A stretch of DNA of 64,000 nucleotides, taken from positions 1 to 64,000 of the forward strand of contig JADFUC010000559.1 of the NCBI GenBank assembly GCA_019722365.1, written 5' to 3'. Position 1 is the first letter of the stretch. The number at the start of each line of letters is the position of its first letter. Shown here in pieces: positions 35,099 to 47,900 of this stretch. The DNA is from Lithospermum erythrorhizon (Eukaryota; Streptophyta; Magnoliopsida; Boraginales; Boraginaceae). The notes beneath the pieces were generated by a model. The model was not told where the DNA came from. It saw only the letters and a program-made list of their open reading frames with translations, and ran no database searches. A program made the translations under genes and the position numbers.

Positions 35099-36092
35099 AC
35101 CTGTTCATTTGATTGAGTTGTGCTTGTGCGCAAAGACACTTGAGGTGACCTGAACTGAAGGAGCTTCTTGCAATGCAGTACCCTTAATCTATTATTGCTT
35201 GCTGCCCAGATTGTGAAAAATCATAATCGAATCTGGCTCCATTAATCTCGAAAGCGTGGTTTACTAATATTTACTTGTTGAAGTGATACTGTAAATTGTA
35301 ATGCTACCAAATTATTCAGATCCATGAAATCTTTACTTGATCACTTCTAAGCTCCGCCACTGAGCATGACTATATATGCCTTTGTTTCATTTGAGCCCTG
35401 CTTGAATGGCAATATTTTTTTTTTTATGTTGCCTTTGTGAGTAACAGAGGCTGCGTGATTCAATACTTTGCAACTTATTTGTTGTGTTTCATTTAGTAGC
35501 TTGAATAAAGGAGATGCCGGACTCTTTGTTCTTGTTGCATTATACTAAATATTGTCTTCCATGAGTTCCATCTTAACCCAGCTTTCCTTCATTGCTTTGG
35601 CTCAGTTACCATTTTTAATGTGGATTGGTAACATTAGTATCAATTGGATTTTCTAAACCAGAAACATCAATGTAGTAATCACAAGAATTTTCGACTTCAC
35701 TTATTTATCGGAATACTAGACAAGGAAGCCCCTATATTCCGAGGATTAACCTCTATGAGACATGTATTCTGTGTCCTCTGTGCATGAGCTTAGGAGGAGC
35801 TTGTTCTGGATCTCGCCAGAGCTTGTTAGAAGAGTGGTGGTTTAAGAGCAATTGTTAGATCAAGTTTTTTCGTTTGTTTGTTTGTTGTACTGAAGTAAAT
35901 TTGTGCATATGAGTATAGCTTAGATCTGATAGACATCTCTGAGTATAAAAACCACTCTCAAGTTCCAGTAGGAGGTTCATTAAGCACACAACTGCAAAAG
36001 TTCATAAAAAACAACTAAAAGCAACAATACAAGAACAATAAATCTTGAAAAACCCATCAAGGTATCTTGAGCACCCAACCACAAGATGGATT
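35099..36092. other. Intergenic between convergent genes
   Basis: 3' flank of the WD40 gene and of the GST pseudogene. No conserved coding signal. Holds a (GTTT)n-like short run near 35868-35887. Confidence 0.6.
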
Positions 36093-36955
36093 TCATGAAC
36101 TCTTTGGTGAGCTCTGCATTTCCACCACCTTCTTCCAACTCTCTCTCGTCGAAATCTCATTCCACCACCTGCCCACATTTTCCCTAGAAGTGATCAGCTC
36201 TGCCCTGTCTGTTCCATTTACTATATACTGAGTGTTGGGCAAATGAGACAAATCAGCCAAAGAAAATTCATCTCCAGCCAAGAATTTTGTCTCTCCAAGT
36301 CTTTTCTCATACAAATCAAGAACCTTAACAAGCTTTGCTTCATTCTGTTTGATCAAATTCTCATCTTGTTTTATATTCATCCTTGGGGCAAAAGCTAACT
36401 GAAAGACCAAAGCTCCACTAGGTGGGTGGAAATTTTGGCCTTCGGCTTCTAACCATTGATCGATCGATGCCTTCTCTAGGTAGTTTGTTCCATAGAGTTT
36501 CTTGTTTCCTTGATTGCTGTATTTATCACAAATGTATCTGCATATAGATCTTGATTCTACAATTTATCAAACGCGTCGAGTAAGAAAATATTGGTATAAT
36601 GCAATTGCAGAATGTACACTACAGCTTTGAAGAAGAGTAAATTGCATTGAAAAATATCAACAAGACAGAGTAAGATGTTAAGATCAAATTACCAAAAAGA
36701 GTAATGCTCTCATCTTGAAAAGCTGGAACTTGGCCAAAGGGGCTGGAAAATGAAAATACAACTATAAAACCAAACCTTATCGCATTAAAAAAGTAATACA
36801 GCTATTTTGATCTTTAGAGATAGTCTGGCTTTTTTTGTTTCACTTTATTATAATGCTAGAAATGGTTAGAGTTAATCCTTTTCAAGTAGGGTCACTACAA
36901 CTCTGGAGACAGCAGTTGAAAGAGGTGGTCCATACACTTTCACTGGTGTTGCCAT
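36093..36955 (-). pseudogene. Phi-class glutathione S-transferase, broken exon 1
   Basis: Standard plant phi-class layout on the minus strand. Exon 3 (36556-36093) and exon 2 (36742-36693) are open and in phase, giving PFGQVPAFQDESITLFESRSICRYI in pieces, then the C-terminal helical domain (LYGTNYLEKASIDQWLEAE, DLYEKRLGETKFLAGDEFSLADLSHLP, RWWNEIS). Exon 1 starts at ATG 36955 and reads a good N-terminus with the catalytic Ser region (KVYGPPLSTAVSRVVVTLLEKD), then TAA. A later stretch in another frame reads KKPDYL, the normal end of exon 1, so this exon carries at least one frameshift plus a stop, and no clear donor is visible. Family function is glutathione conjugation in the cytosol. Product loss is likely unless the indels are sequencing errors. 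Confidence 0.78.
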
Positions 36956-38835
36956 TTCTCGAAACCTCTCAAATGTAAGGATTTAAATTTGGCTTCTGCT
37001 TTATATAATAAAGTTTTCATCCTGATGTGTGTATACTGTTTAATTTGTGGAATTGAAAACACGTTGTCTAACATTTGATTACACCATGGGTTTTTGAAAA
37101 TGATAAGTTCTGGCTTTAACATAATAATTTAAATATTATTGTTGTTTTGATTATATTTATAAACAAAGTTAAGAGCAATCATAATAAATTAGTATATTTG
37201 ATATAAGAAGAAGAAATGGCTCATATACATTTAAGGATAAAAGGCAATGAATAAATTAACATGTTTGGGTGATGGAATGTTATTATGTTTGAGGTGTTAC
37301 GTATTATATTTATCTTTTTATAGTGGTCCCATATTATAACAAACTTGAAATTCAACAGTGGTATGATGGTCAAATACGTAAGAAAAGGGTTAAATCGTAG
37401 AATTCTCGATACCTTTTAAAATGAACTTCAGTCCCCATGGACATCACAAGAAACTTGCTCAATATGCAAGTGTCATTTAGGGGTTTCAACAAGAGGACAA
37501 ACAAACAAAAAAATGGTTTTGATTAAAAGACAAATTTACACTTAGGTAAACGCGTGCATATCATGGGGACTTAGCGACGAAAAAATTACTTAGTGATCAG
37601 TGAGACCATGTTTTAAAACATAAGTAATGATATGGGATCATGCCTCTAAACATAAAGTAATTAAAATGGCTCCCTCCACAAAACTATAGAGTTAATGCCT
37701 TTTGCCCTTTTAAATAATACAAAAGATTGACGAAATACCCTTAATTAACAGCTTATGAAAAAATTAGCAGTACCAATTGGGACCATGTTTTATAACTTAT
37801 GAAAATGATGATATAGGGGTAACACGAACACAAGTGATGAAATAGTTCACATCCTTCCGAATGAGTGATGATTAAGCGAAACTTAGCACTTATATTTAAT
37901 GTCAAAGAATATAATATGAAAAAGTAGTATATATGTGTAAAGAAAATATAAAATGACAGTAAAATGAAAAATAATCTTAGAATGTGGTAACAAAAAATAA
38001 GTGGTGGGAAATTTATCTCATTCACCACTTTTTATTATTGAACCCACAAGTTACCCTTATTTAGGGGGTTTCTTTTACATTTGACTACAAATTTAAATTA
38101 TTTATGAACATTCGACAATATTAAATTATTATCAAGAAATCAATACAAAAACTTTTCTTGCAAGCTCTCTAGCATTCTTGTTCTATATTTTCTAAGTTCT
38201 TATTATTATCCCGAAACAATTTTGTTTTTTATTTTTTTAAAGTTGGTTGACTCGTGAACTTCCCAAAGCTTCACTGAATGAAGCACGTGCCATTTTTGGT
38301 TGAAAAGGCCGTCTTGACAAAAATCGTGAATGACTCTGTAAAAATAAAATAAACCAACCAACTATTCAGTAAAATAAAAACCACGTCGGAGCCAATTACA
38401 TCTTCCAAATTTTCTTAACATCACGGAGACTATGACGAAGGACTTAGAGTTCATGAGCAAAGCAGATGGGATGACCGATGACCCAATATATGGTTGATTG
38501 GAAACCTTATATTCATTTAGCCGACCCCACTTAACGGGATAAAGCTTGATTTGGTTACCGTTTCTAATGCTGGATGGCGCACTGGGACATTATACACACC
38601 CGAAATATTGAAAATGATTAATAGAAAACTTCAGGACATATTCTCTGTCCATGAGCATTCATTCAAGTATCAGCAAGAAGTTCTAAGAATAAAAACTGGA
38701 TCAAATAAGCTTACATGGCTTAACTTCAAGAGATCCCTGAGTTCAACTTTTAGGTGACTATCTGATATTGTGTTGTCTCAGCCATCATCAAGTTTCCCTA
38801 AGACTAGTATTTAGGTTCACCAACTTAATCACCAT
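36956..38835. other. Intergenic, no gene; retroelement 3' end inside
   Basis: AT-rich spacer between the GST pseudogene and the 3' end of the PPR gene. Contains the LINE/SINE-like end at about 38490-38545. A 68-codon ORF at 38551-38757 has no family resemblance that I recognise. Confidence 0.55.
38490..38545 (+). repeat. Likely 3' end of an RTE-type LINE or its SINE
   Basis: Contains ATATATGG..TGG, CTTATATTCATTTAGCCGAC and CCCACTTAACGGGATAAAGCTTG. The short hairpin-like CCCACTTA..GGGATAA(A)GCTT is, from memory, a common 3' terminus of plant RTE LINEs and partner SINEs, normally followed by (TTG)n. Here the tail is eroded to TTGATTTGG. Confidence 0.45.
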
Positions 38836-40998
38836 TCACCAATAATCCCCACATGAACAGATACCATCCTTGAAATGATGAAAGCGGTTTGTGTCTCTGA
38901 CATAGATTTCCCTCCCCTCGGAGATGGATATGAATTTGATAAAATTATGGCAATCCCCACAAATTCGAAGATTCTTGATGACATTAAGAGAAGATCCTGC
39001 TTTAGTGTTCAACATTCCAAAAACTACAGCCAGTTTTTCGCTGTGACCACATAAGATGTGCTCTTTCTCCTGTTCTTCAACATCTTGCAGCACAAAGTGC
39101 GTGTTAGGAGCAAAACCGGATCTTTTCATTTCCACCCTCAAATCGTCTAGCTTCTCCAAAATAAGTGACATCTGAGGATGTGATTGATCTCCTGCCAAAA
39201 GCATGTGAACCTTATTCTTGAATCCAATCCAACTGCACCCGGGATTCTTCCTCAATCCCTTACTCTTCATTATATCTCGGACATTATCTACTTCTTTCCA
39301 TTTTCCTCTCGAAGCATAAATGTTAGACAGAAGAATGTAATTTCCAGGATTGTTTGGTTCTAATTCAAACAATTTATAAGCTGCTATCTCTCCTAAATTC
39401 ATGTTATGGTGAACTCTGCAAGAACCCAACAAAGCACCCCATACACAAGCATCTGGTTCAAGTGGCATGCTGGTGATCAAGGAATACGCTTCCTCAAGTT
39501 TTCCGGCACGACCAAGCAGGCTTACCATACAAGCATATTGCTCCATCCTAGGTTCAATACCATGACTTTGAAGCATACTATCAAAGTAAAGTCTTCCTTC
39601 ATTTACAAGACCGCTTTGGCTACATGCAGATAACAAACTAGTGAAAGTGACCGAGTCAGGTTCGACTCCCCTCCTTTGCATTAAATGGAAAATTTCAGTA
39701 GCTTCTTTGGCCATCCCATGCATTGCATATCCACTAAGCAATGCATTCCAACACACTAGATTGGGTTCTGACATCATGTTAAAGAAGTGTCTCGCTTTCT
39801 GAATTCGTCCACAATTTGCGTACATATCAATCAAAGCACTGCCAACATAAACATCATTCCAAAATCTCTGTCTAATAGAATAGCAGTGAGCCGCCTTCCC
39901 GTGGGATAATGCTGCAATATTCCCACAAGCTGGGAGAAAACAAGGGATTGTCACAGAATTTGGCTTCACCCCTGCCTTTTGCATTTCTCTGAAAAGTTCC
40001 AAGGCTTCCATATCTTTCCCATGTTGAGAGCAACAAGCGATCATTGAAGTCCACGACACCACATTCAATTCAACTGCTCGACTTTGAAACTTCTCAAAAG
40101 TACCTAAAGCCTCATTTACGAGACCACTCCTTGATAATCCAGAAATTAGAGCATTACAAGCACCTACATCAACGTGATCCAAATCCTCAAATATTGTTAA
40201 CATTTCTTTACAACAGTGACATTTACCATACATATCAATAAGAGCACTATGAACACACTTATCCGTAAGTAATCCAATCTTGATGACGTAACCATGAACC
40301 TGTGCACCCATACTCAAGCTTACTAAATGCCCTATTGAAGGAAGGACGCTGGAAATACCTATCCCATCAGCAATCAACCCACTTAAGTGCATATCCTTGA
40401 ACATCAAAACAGCCTCCAAAAACTGCCCACTCTGGTTAAAGCCCGCAATCATGCCATTCCAGGAAACCACATTAGGTTCGACCCCTGATTCCCGCATCTT
40501 GCAAAACACCTGTCTAGCATTACTCTTATCAGCTTTTTTAGCATAAAAAGCAGCCAAAGCACTGCACGACTTAACATCCTTGTCAGGCATTTCATCGAAC
40601 AGTTTACGCGCATTGTCCAGCATGCCAACTTTCAGATAAAAATGAAACCACGAAGATTGAACAAAAGCATCCGCCAACGACCCAGATGTTGTAATGTATC
40701 CATGAATCTGCAATGCAATTCTGAGACACATCAACGACGCGCATGCTTTGATGGCACAGGGGAGCAATTGGGCATCAGGAAGCAAGTTAAAGGATCGCAT
40801 TCTGGAGAACAAATGAAGAGTATAGTGAGAGTTATTGAACTTGGAGGCAGCATAAATGATTGTGGTGAAGGAGAAAATATCCGGAGGAGAAGGGAGGAGA
40901 CGCTCAGCCTCCAAAAAACATTGGTTGTTGGCATACAGAGAGATGAGTTTGTTGTTTAGCTCACCACTCTTCAAGCTTTGTGGACTAGGCTTAATCAC
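38836..40998 (-). CDS. DYW-class PPR protein (intronless)
   Basis: A 719-720-codon open frame of tandem 31-36-residue PPR (P, L and S) motifs, recognisable by repeats such as NVVSWTSMIACCSQHGKDMEALELFREMQ and LIDMYGKCH. These are followed by E and E+ motifs and a complete DYW domain ending ICSCGDYW. The deaminase-like zinc site is present: HSEKLA (HxE) and CGDCH (CxxC). Family knowledge: such proteins bind organellar transcripts and catalyse or direct C-to-U editing; the target cannot be read from sequence. The frame opens just after a stop at 41005-41007 and its first codon is GTG (40998). The nearest in-frame ATG is at 40800, inside the first repeats. An upstream ATG at 41008 is one base out of frame, so the start is uncertain and a transit peptide is not visible. 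Confidence 0.88.
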   Translation of the reverse strand: MIKPSPQSLKSGELNNKLISLYANNQCFLEAERLLPSPPDIFSFTTIIYAASKFNNSHYTLHLFSRMRSFNLLPDAQLLPCAIKACASLMCLRIALQIHGYITTSGSLADAFVQSSWFHFYLKVGMLDNARKLFDEMPDKDVKSCSALAAFYAKKADKSNARQVFCKMRESGVEPNVVSWNGMIAGFNQSGQFLEAVLMFKDMHLSGLIADGIGISSVLPSIGHLVSLSMGAQVHGYVIKIGLLTDKCVHSALIDMYGKCHCCKEMLTIFEDLDHVDVGACNALISGLSRSGLVNEALGTFEKFQSRAVELNVVSWTSMIACCSQHGKDMEALELFREMQKAGVKPNSVTIPCFLPACGNIAALSHGKAAHCYSIRQRFWNDVYVGSALIDMYANCGRIQKARHFFNMMSEPNLVCWNALLSGYAMHGMAKEATEIFHLMQRRGVEPDSVTFTSLLSACSQSGLVNEGRLYFDSMLQSHGIEPRMEQYACMVSLLGRAGKLEEAYSLITSMPLEPDACVWGALLGSCRVHHNMNLGEIAAYKLFELEPNNPGNYILLSNIYASRGKWKEVDNVRDIMKSKGLRKNPGCSWIGFKNKVHMLLAGDQSHPQMSLILEKLDDLRVEMKRSGFAPNTHFVLQDVEEQEKEHILCGHSEKLAVVFGMLNTKAGSSLNVIKNLRICGDCHNFIKFISISEGREIYVRDTNRFHHFKDGICSCGDYW

Positions 40999-41000
40999 AT

Positions 41001-41917
41001 GTCTTCATGCTCCTTACTTTTGCTGCTTCATCTCTCCATCATCATAATAATAATAATAATCATACAATAGACAAAAACTATTTTTAACTCTTTAACGGAT
41101 CGTCGTTCAGCGCGTCGATTGTCTTTCTCGGCCCAAAAACAGCAGATGCGATGGAATGCATGCACTCATCTTGGTGAAGGATAAAAAATCATGTAATAAC
41201 GTTTTTTAGCCGAATCCTATCCTCTATATATAATGTAAGGTAGATTAGGCGGTTGCTCAAAGTGAAGTCGACTTTTGTTTTTCTATTTTTAGTAATTAAT
41301 CAGCAAAATTCGAATCTTCACAATTCTTCTTTCCTTTAAGGATTTTCGCTTTTATAAATAAGTTTGATATTATCTCGATGTTCTACTATATTGTTAACAA
41401 ATTTTTATATAGAGTTTTCGCATATAATAGATTCAATTATTTTTCTTCAAATATAATTTTGAATTATATAAAATCACATTTTTTCTCCTCTTACATAATT
41501 TTAATTCATTATTTGTCTTATATCTCTTTATAAAATTAATGAATTATTTTTCTTGAGAGAACTGGAAACGTCTTGCCAAAATAACTAAAATTACAAACTG
41601 TACCAAACGGATTGATTTACAAATACGAGTAACTTTTTTTAACATGTCTAAAAGTTGAACTAACCTCTTTGTCTAATGGACACAATTTGAAAATGGATAC
41701 ATATGTAATGAAAATGTGATCTTAGTTCAAACCAATGCGCATAGGCATAGGATCAATACTCAACCAGACACCAATGCTTTAAGCTTTACATGAATCAAAC
41801 ACAAACTACAAAATACTGAAGATTAAAATCTTAACCCCACACATTTAAGAAGGCATAAAATAATTTACTTTGACAAGGTTATACAAATTGCCAGACTCCA
41901 ATAATTAACATGAAAAC
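41001..41917. other. Intergenic
   Basis: Promoter side of the PPR gene and 3' flank of GFS12. Contains a short (ATA)n run at about 41041-41060. No other feature supported. Confidence 0.6.
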
Positions 41918-44900
41918 CTAGCAACAAATCTTCATGTGACCATCTTCAGTACCAAGTAGAAACAGCCTCGAGAAAGGTAGAATACTTATGCTTGATAATA
42001 CAGACATGTTCCTGGAATCGCTATCTGATGTATAAAGATATTGCGGCGCAACAATACACTGTCCATCCTGCCATGGTAAAAAAAACATAAACATGAGATA
42101 CTGCTCTTCTACCTTCCAGGACCCTAAGATCCTACCCTCCACAACTTAAGCAGATCTAACAGCACAGCTGCTCGTTAATTAGCTAAACACGGATATAACA
42201 AAGATGAAGGCCGCATTTAGTTAGGGGCGGATTGTGTCTGTTTCAGAATCATATTACCAAATCACTAAAGGTGTAGAGGTTAAAAATAGATGTAAACACG
42301 TACTCCATCTGCAGATCTTGCTAAAGATGAGAGGCCAATCTTAGTTTTTGATATTGAAATAACATCTCTTCCCCAAACAGAGAAACCTGATATTCCATCA
42401 TTGTGTCCCCTAAAAATCATGGACTGGGACGTCCAACTCCTGCTCATAGAGAATAAGGGTCACCAATATAATTAAATAACTAATCAGATTCCATGTAAAA
42501 GAGTCTACAGAAATTATTCACAATACTCAATAACTCTAGCCAAAGTTTCATTGAAACATGCCCTCCAAACAAAATTCATGCAGGAAAGAAGTCTTTTTGG
42601 AGAAGAGAGAACAATCCTATCAACTTTGATTTAAGAAGCATGCTGCATTATGTTATCACTCATGGTACAATATGGGGTGAACATTAATCATTCAAATCAC
42701 TGCACACAGCCGAAAGTGACGTGTACTTCATCTTATATAACAAACTAAATATCCTCGTGAGGAGGGAATATAATAATTATTCATTAAAGGATTCATCTCG
42801 AAACCTAGCAGCATAAACAAGAATAGTGTTACTTAACTTCAAAAGAAGGGAATCTAGGATTAGTAGTTAAAAATGGGAATCGTAATCTACTAAAACTGTT
42901 TAATTCTTCTTCAGACATCCAAGTATCAGATTCATTTCAGGCATGCAATGTGCATACTATTAAGACCTGGTGGATAAATTAATTGAACAGCCACGTAGAT
43001 ACAAAAGCAAGAAACTCAGTCACTATTCACACAAATATGTTGCGTCAACTCCTACATTGTTTTAGGTAATATAACAAGAGTTCTAGAATAGACAAATAAC
43101 TGAAGAGCAGGACATTGCTTGGGCATATATTCAGCTAGATTTTACTTTCAAGTACTGTGCGCTTCAATCAAGAAATAAATAAACTGTAAGATAGCTATAA
43201 TAACCAAGATCTACTCTTGAAAAAACTGAAGTTGAAAACAAATTCAGAAGCTAATATCTAATGTCACCTTCTTAAGTCCCATACACGCAGTGTCCTATCA
43301 AGGGAACTGGAAACAAGCAAGTGTTCCTCTGGAGCAGCCAACTGCAATCAATAAAATAGTAAGTAGTACCCAATAAATCTGATTATTACATGTTCTTATC
43401 ACTTCATACCTTCGTCAAATATCCATCATGAGCCTGCCATGAAGCAATGATATCTCCACTTCTAAGGTCAAACAGCTTGCAGAAACCAGAACTTAGGCCG
43501 GTAGCAATCCAAGAAGGAAAAGAAGCAGTACCATCAGGTTTAACTCTAGTAGAAGAAGATGAGCATATAGACGAGATTAGAGAAGACATTGATCCACTTC
43601 TCCACAAGTGAAGTTTTCGATCTTGGGACACGTCAATGAATCTGCATATAAAGGGACATCAAGAAGCAAAGTTGCAGTGAGATACCGACTTTGTTTGCTA
43701 GCATCAAATTTCTACAATGGAAAGAGGTTAATACCTAAGAGCACCACTTCCAGTGCCCACAAGAAGCATATCAACAGATTCTAAGTAATGCATGGTTGTA
43801 TACAAACTTTCATCAAAAGCAGTATTCAATATTCCACTTGATGATGTATTGTACAGCAGCATACTACCTTGGTCTGTGTTCATCTTTGTTGATGAACTTG
43901 ATAGACTTGCATGCTGCTCAGAATTTGCAGAACATTCAGCAAAAAGAGAAATTAATTTCCCATTTTGGCTATTCCAAATATGTACTGTTCCGTCACAAGA
44001 TGCTATCCTCCCAGAGGATGTTAAAAGGCAGATGTCATTCACAACCTGAGATTGTATGTTGCAATAATTATCCTCCCCATGCAGAAAAACAAGTTAATAT
44101 GAATGAAGTGGATGAATATAAGAAACTATGGACGTCTTTGAAAATGTCCTGAGTTTTTCTGTTTATAAAAGAACTTTTTCCATCCACGTTATTTTGCATT
44201 TATCCATAAGCTTATTGTACTCTTCTCGGACTTTTTATGTGAAAACTTTCACTATTTTTCATTATGCTTGAGGGGAAGGTATAGAAATCAGCATCCAGTA
44301 TATCTTTCATCTATGGACAGCAGAAATTCAAATACAGATTATATAGTATAATAGGTTGCGTCTAAGGAATAATTGAAGCAAACCTCCTCATGACCATCAT
44401 ATGCAGACACACAATCAGCTGTTGATAGTTGCCACTTCTGAATAGTTCCTTTATAACCCTGACCTACACCTGCAGTAAAAACAGTATTCTCGTCTTGACA
44501 AATTGCAATAGATCTTATTGACCCATGGTGGCCACGCGCAGAGTTTATAACAGATGCTCTAATCTTCCATGGTAGTTCATCCTTTAGACTTGCCGAACGG
44601 CCAAGATAATCAGGCTCCTCCCAGCTAGTTGCTTGAGAAGGGAACCAATACCAGGGTTCATGTATCCCAACACTTGACCTTATAACTTGATGATCAGACG
44701 AAGTTCTGCTTGATATAAAGTTTCTAGGAACCCGATGTCCTTGAGATTTGGGCATTGACCATCCAGCCTCATTAAGAAACATTTTAGTAGGTGCATAATC
44801 AGATATGGAGCTGTCGCTTAAAGATGCCTTTCTGACTGTTGCATTTTCTTCACCGCTTCGAGATGATTCCTCCATGTGTTCCCACTAAAAGATGGTTAAA

Positions 44901-47900
44901 AGACTTGAGCATCAGAACCAAAACAAGAAAGGGGAAAAGAAAAACATACATCATAACTATTAACACCACACTTCAGACTAAGTTCAAACACTTGAATGAA
45001 GTAGTGGTGTGTGCTTTAAAAAAGAATTAGGTTCTCAGACAAGCATTTCTTCCGTGAAAAGATTATTACAGCAACTCCTTTTTACATTCCAATCACAGCC
45101 ATGAACAAGATGACAGATGACTAGAAGAATCCTATAAGTAAATTCATTACAGCAACTCCCTTTTCATACTAAGTGCTGTATTATGATGTTCCAAATAAAT
45201 TAATTACCAAATCCTAAAAGAAATTTCTCAGAAAATGAAGTTCTTTTAAGTATTTATAATATTTTTCCCACTCATACTTCATAGAAAGATATGAACTTGA
45301 CATGAACTAATGAGGTCTAAATCCTAATAGGCTTCTTTTATCAGATAAACTCCACATCTGAACTCCCCAATGAATTCAAAGCTCTGAGATAGCAGACAGT
45401 ATCAAGACAGGATATACAAAAGAAAATTAGTTTCAACAGAGGTAAATTGCACAAAAAACCATTTAAATATTTAATTATGTTACCAACCTCCCTTAAATAT
45501 GTGATTACATATATTAACAAGATGAAGATGGAGGATTCATAGATTTAGCAGTAGCAAGACACGACATTGATGACTTTGCATAGCCGCTACCATTTTTTTT
45601 TTTGCTCATTCACACTTCCATGGAACCAATATCTAGCAGAAAGAATCATTTTCGCATTTGAAACCATTGTTTATACCTTCCAATGGTAACAACGTAGAAG
45701 AAACTGCTCGAGAAGCAACCATGTGGTACAACATTGGCGAAGTTTCTCTATGCCAAGAACCGATGCGAAGAAAGGATACAAAAAAAACCTGCATAGGTGG
45801 AACTTCTATTGAGAAAATAAAATTATTGCAACTAAACTACATTTCATATTTCAAAAAACTAACCAGATTATGTTTAGTGGCATAGGAACTCACACAAGAT
45901 CTCTACGGATTTTAATATAATTTTCCTCATCAACGGTTAATCTAGAGCTCCTCACACTCCTATCATGAGTGCCAGAGACACTGTTCTCTTCTTGAGAGAA
46001 AGCAAACTCATTGAAAAACTTCTTGAGTTTGGGAACGATATGCAGTGCTGTTAAATCCGGTCCAATTCGCTCACAAATTGCAGCAAGATTGGTTGCAGCA
46101 ACCTAGAAATGAAGTAATTAATTCAACACAATAACAGGTACCATGAGATGGAATTAACAGTGGCTCACAAGGTTGATAAGCAAACAATCCCATTTTTATC
46201 AGATAAGTAATCCATGTGATGTAATCTATGGAATTTGAGAAAATAATTTTACCAAACAGCCTCCATTCAAATGGGTATGATCAAGGGCTGTTCTTTCCAG
46301 GAATAAAAGAAGAAACACTATCAAACTGACATTAATACCTGAAGCACCGGCATACCTATCTTGGTTTGCATAAGAAGCTGAACATACAGGCAATTTTTAC
46401 CCTGCATAAATATTGCAAAAAGTACTGAGCACAAGGGAATTAAAAAAAGAAGTAATGACGAACTCGCAATTGATGTACTGTGAACCACATACTTCTATCA
46501 GCTCTTCAACGATGGTTTCCCTAGGCAAGAATGCAACAAATCCATGTAATGCCTTTAGACAGTCCATGAGGGCAATGGTGCTCCAACTCTGTGACGCTTC
46601 AGTTTTACTTGAAAATGAACTAGCCACACAAGATTGAACAACAAGCTGTATTAATGGTAGAATATGTTTAACAATAAAATTTTCACCGAAGTTGCAACCT
46701 GAAAAGTAAGATAAAAATCAGTTCACCACATAAAAGGCATATCTGGAGCAGAACTATAAACTCCAATATACCTATTCTAACCAGAACATATATTCCATCA
46801 TCACAGATTCCCTTGCCAAAATAGTGCACAATTGGTAAAATTGTCTGGTAAACAATAAGGTCATTCTTATCAGAGCAAAGTTAATAATAATGAAAAAAAC
46901 CTACGGGCTAAAAAATGTAACCGAAAGGAGGATGTTACAACCTGATGGATAGTAACCGGCACACCAAGCTCTTCGCTGGAGCCAATCAGTAAAACTGAGG
47001 CAGCACTAGCAGAGCTTTTATGAGGAGTGACATACAAGTTTGATAACACATAGGGATGTATCAACTCCAGATATGCTTGTTTTCCAACTCTGTGCCATAT
47101 CTCCTGCATAAATGAGCCTTGAAGAAGAGAAACTTTCAAACGTGAATGACCTGCAGTCTGCAAATAGGATAAGGCATGTAAACTCCGTATATAGAAGAAA
47201 AGGGAAGATCGTTAACAGTCTAATAATAAACCTTATGAGTAACCTGCAAAATCTTCTGGATAACAGGCATAAGAATAGTCTTTACTGCTGTAAGATTTAA
47301 GCAGTTCAAAAATTCTATTAGTACAATCAGAGCCAATTCAGCTTCAGAATCTGATGAAGGAGATAAAACAAGTGGTAGGCAAAGGGGAGCACACATTTCA
47401 GCTGCAAATGCTCCCATTTCTTTCAAGGCACCAAGTTTTGCAAAGGTAGCTGCATACCGAAGATGTGATTCATGTCTTGCTAAAAGCTGAAGTGGGGCAA
47501 GAAACAAATAGGATGATTTAACACTTCTTGAGAAATATGGCGATTCCAAGAGATAGTTAGTAGAAGGCCTCCTGATAAATAAAAAGAGAAGTAATATGTT
47601 TAGTACTGATAATAGGAAAATGAATATTCTCTTTTTAGCTAAATGGAATTGGAGAAACCTTTTCAATAGACTAATAGTGAACATACCTTCTCCAGTCCTT
47701 TTCAATGCAGGCTTCAACAATAATTTGAGTGGGAGGAGGAAGTTCTAGAATAGATCCAGGCAATGTTCCACTATCCATAAAAGCCGCATACGAGATTGGA
47801 TTAAAAAGTGGTCTGTTCAAATGAACTTCTGCCAAAATGCATCCAAATGCAAATATATCATTTGCTGTATCCACGGAGGAGATTTGGGAGAGATGAGATT

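Noticed and set aside
38551..38757. 68-codon ORF near the retroelement end
   Set aside because: No recognisable family, no promoter or splice context, and it starts in a repeat remnant.
39659..40485. GGTTCGA boxes resembling tRNA B boxes
   Set aside because: They lie in the PPR coding frame (39659 and 40475) and no cloverleaf or A box fits around them.
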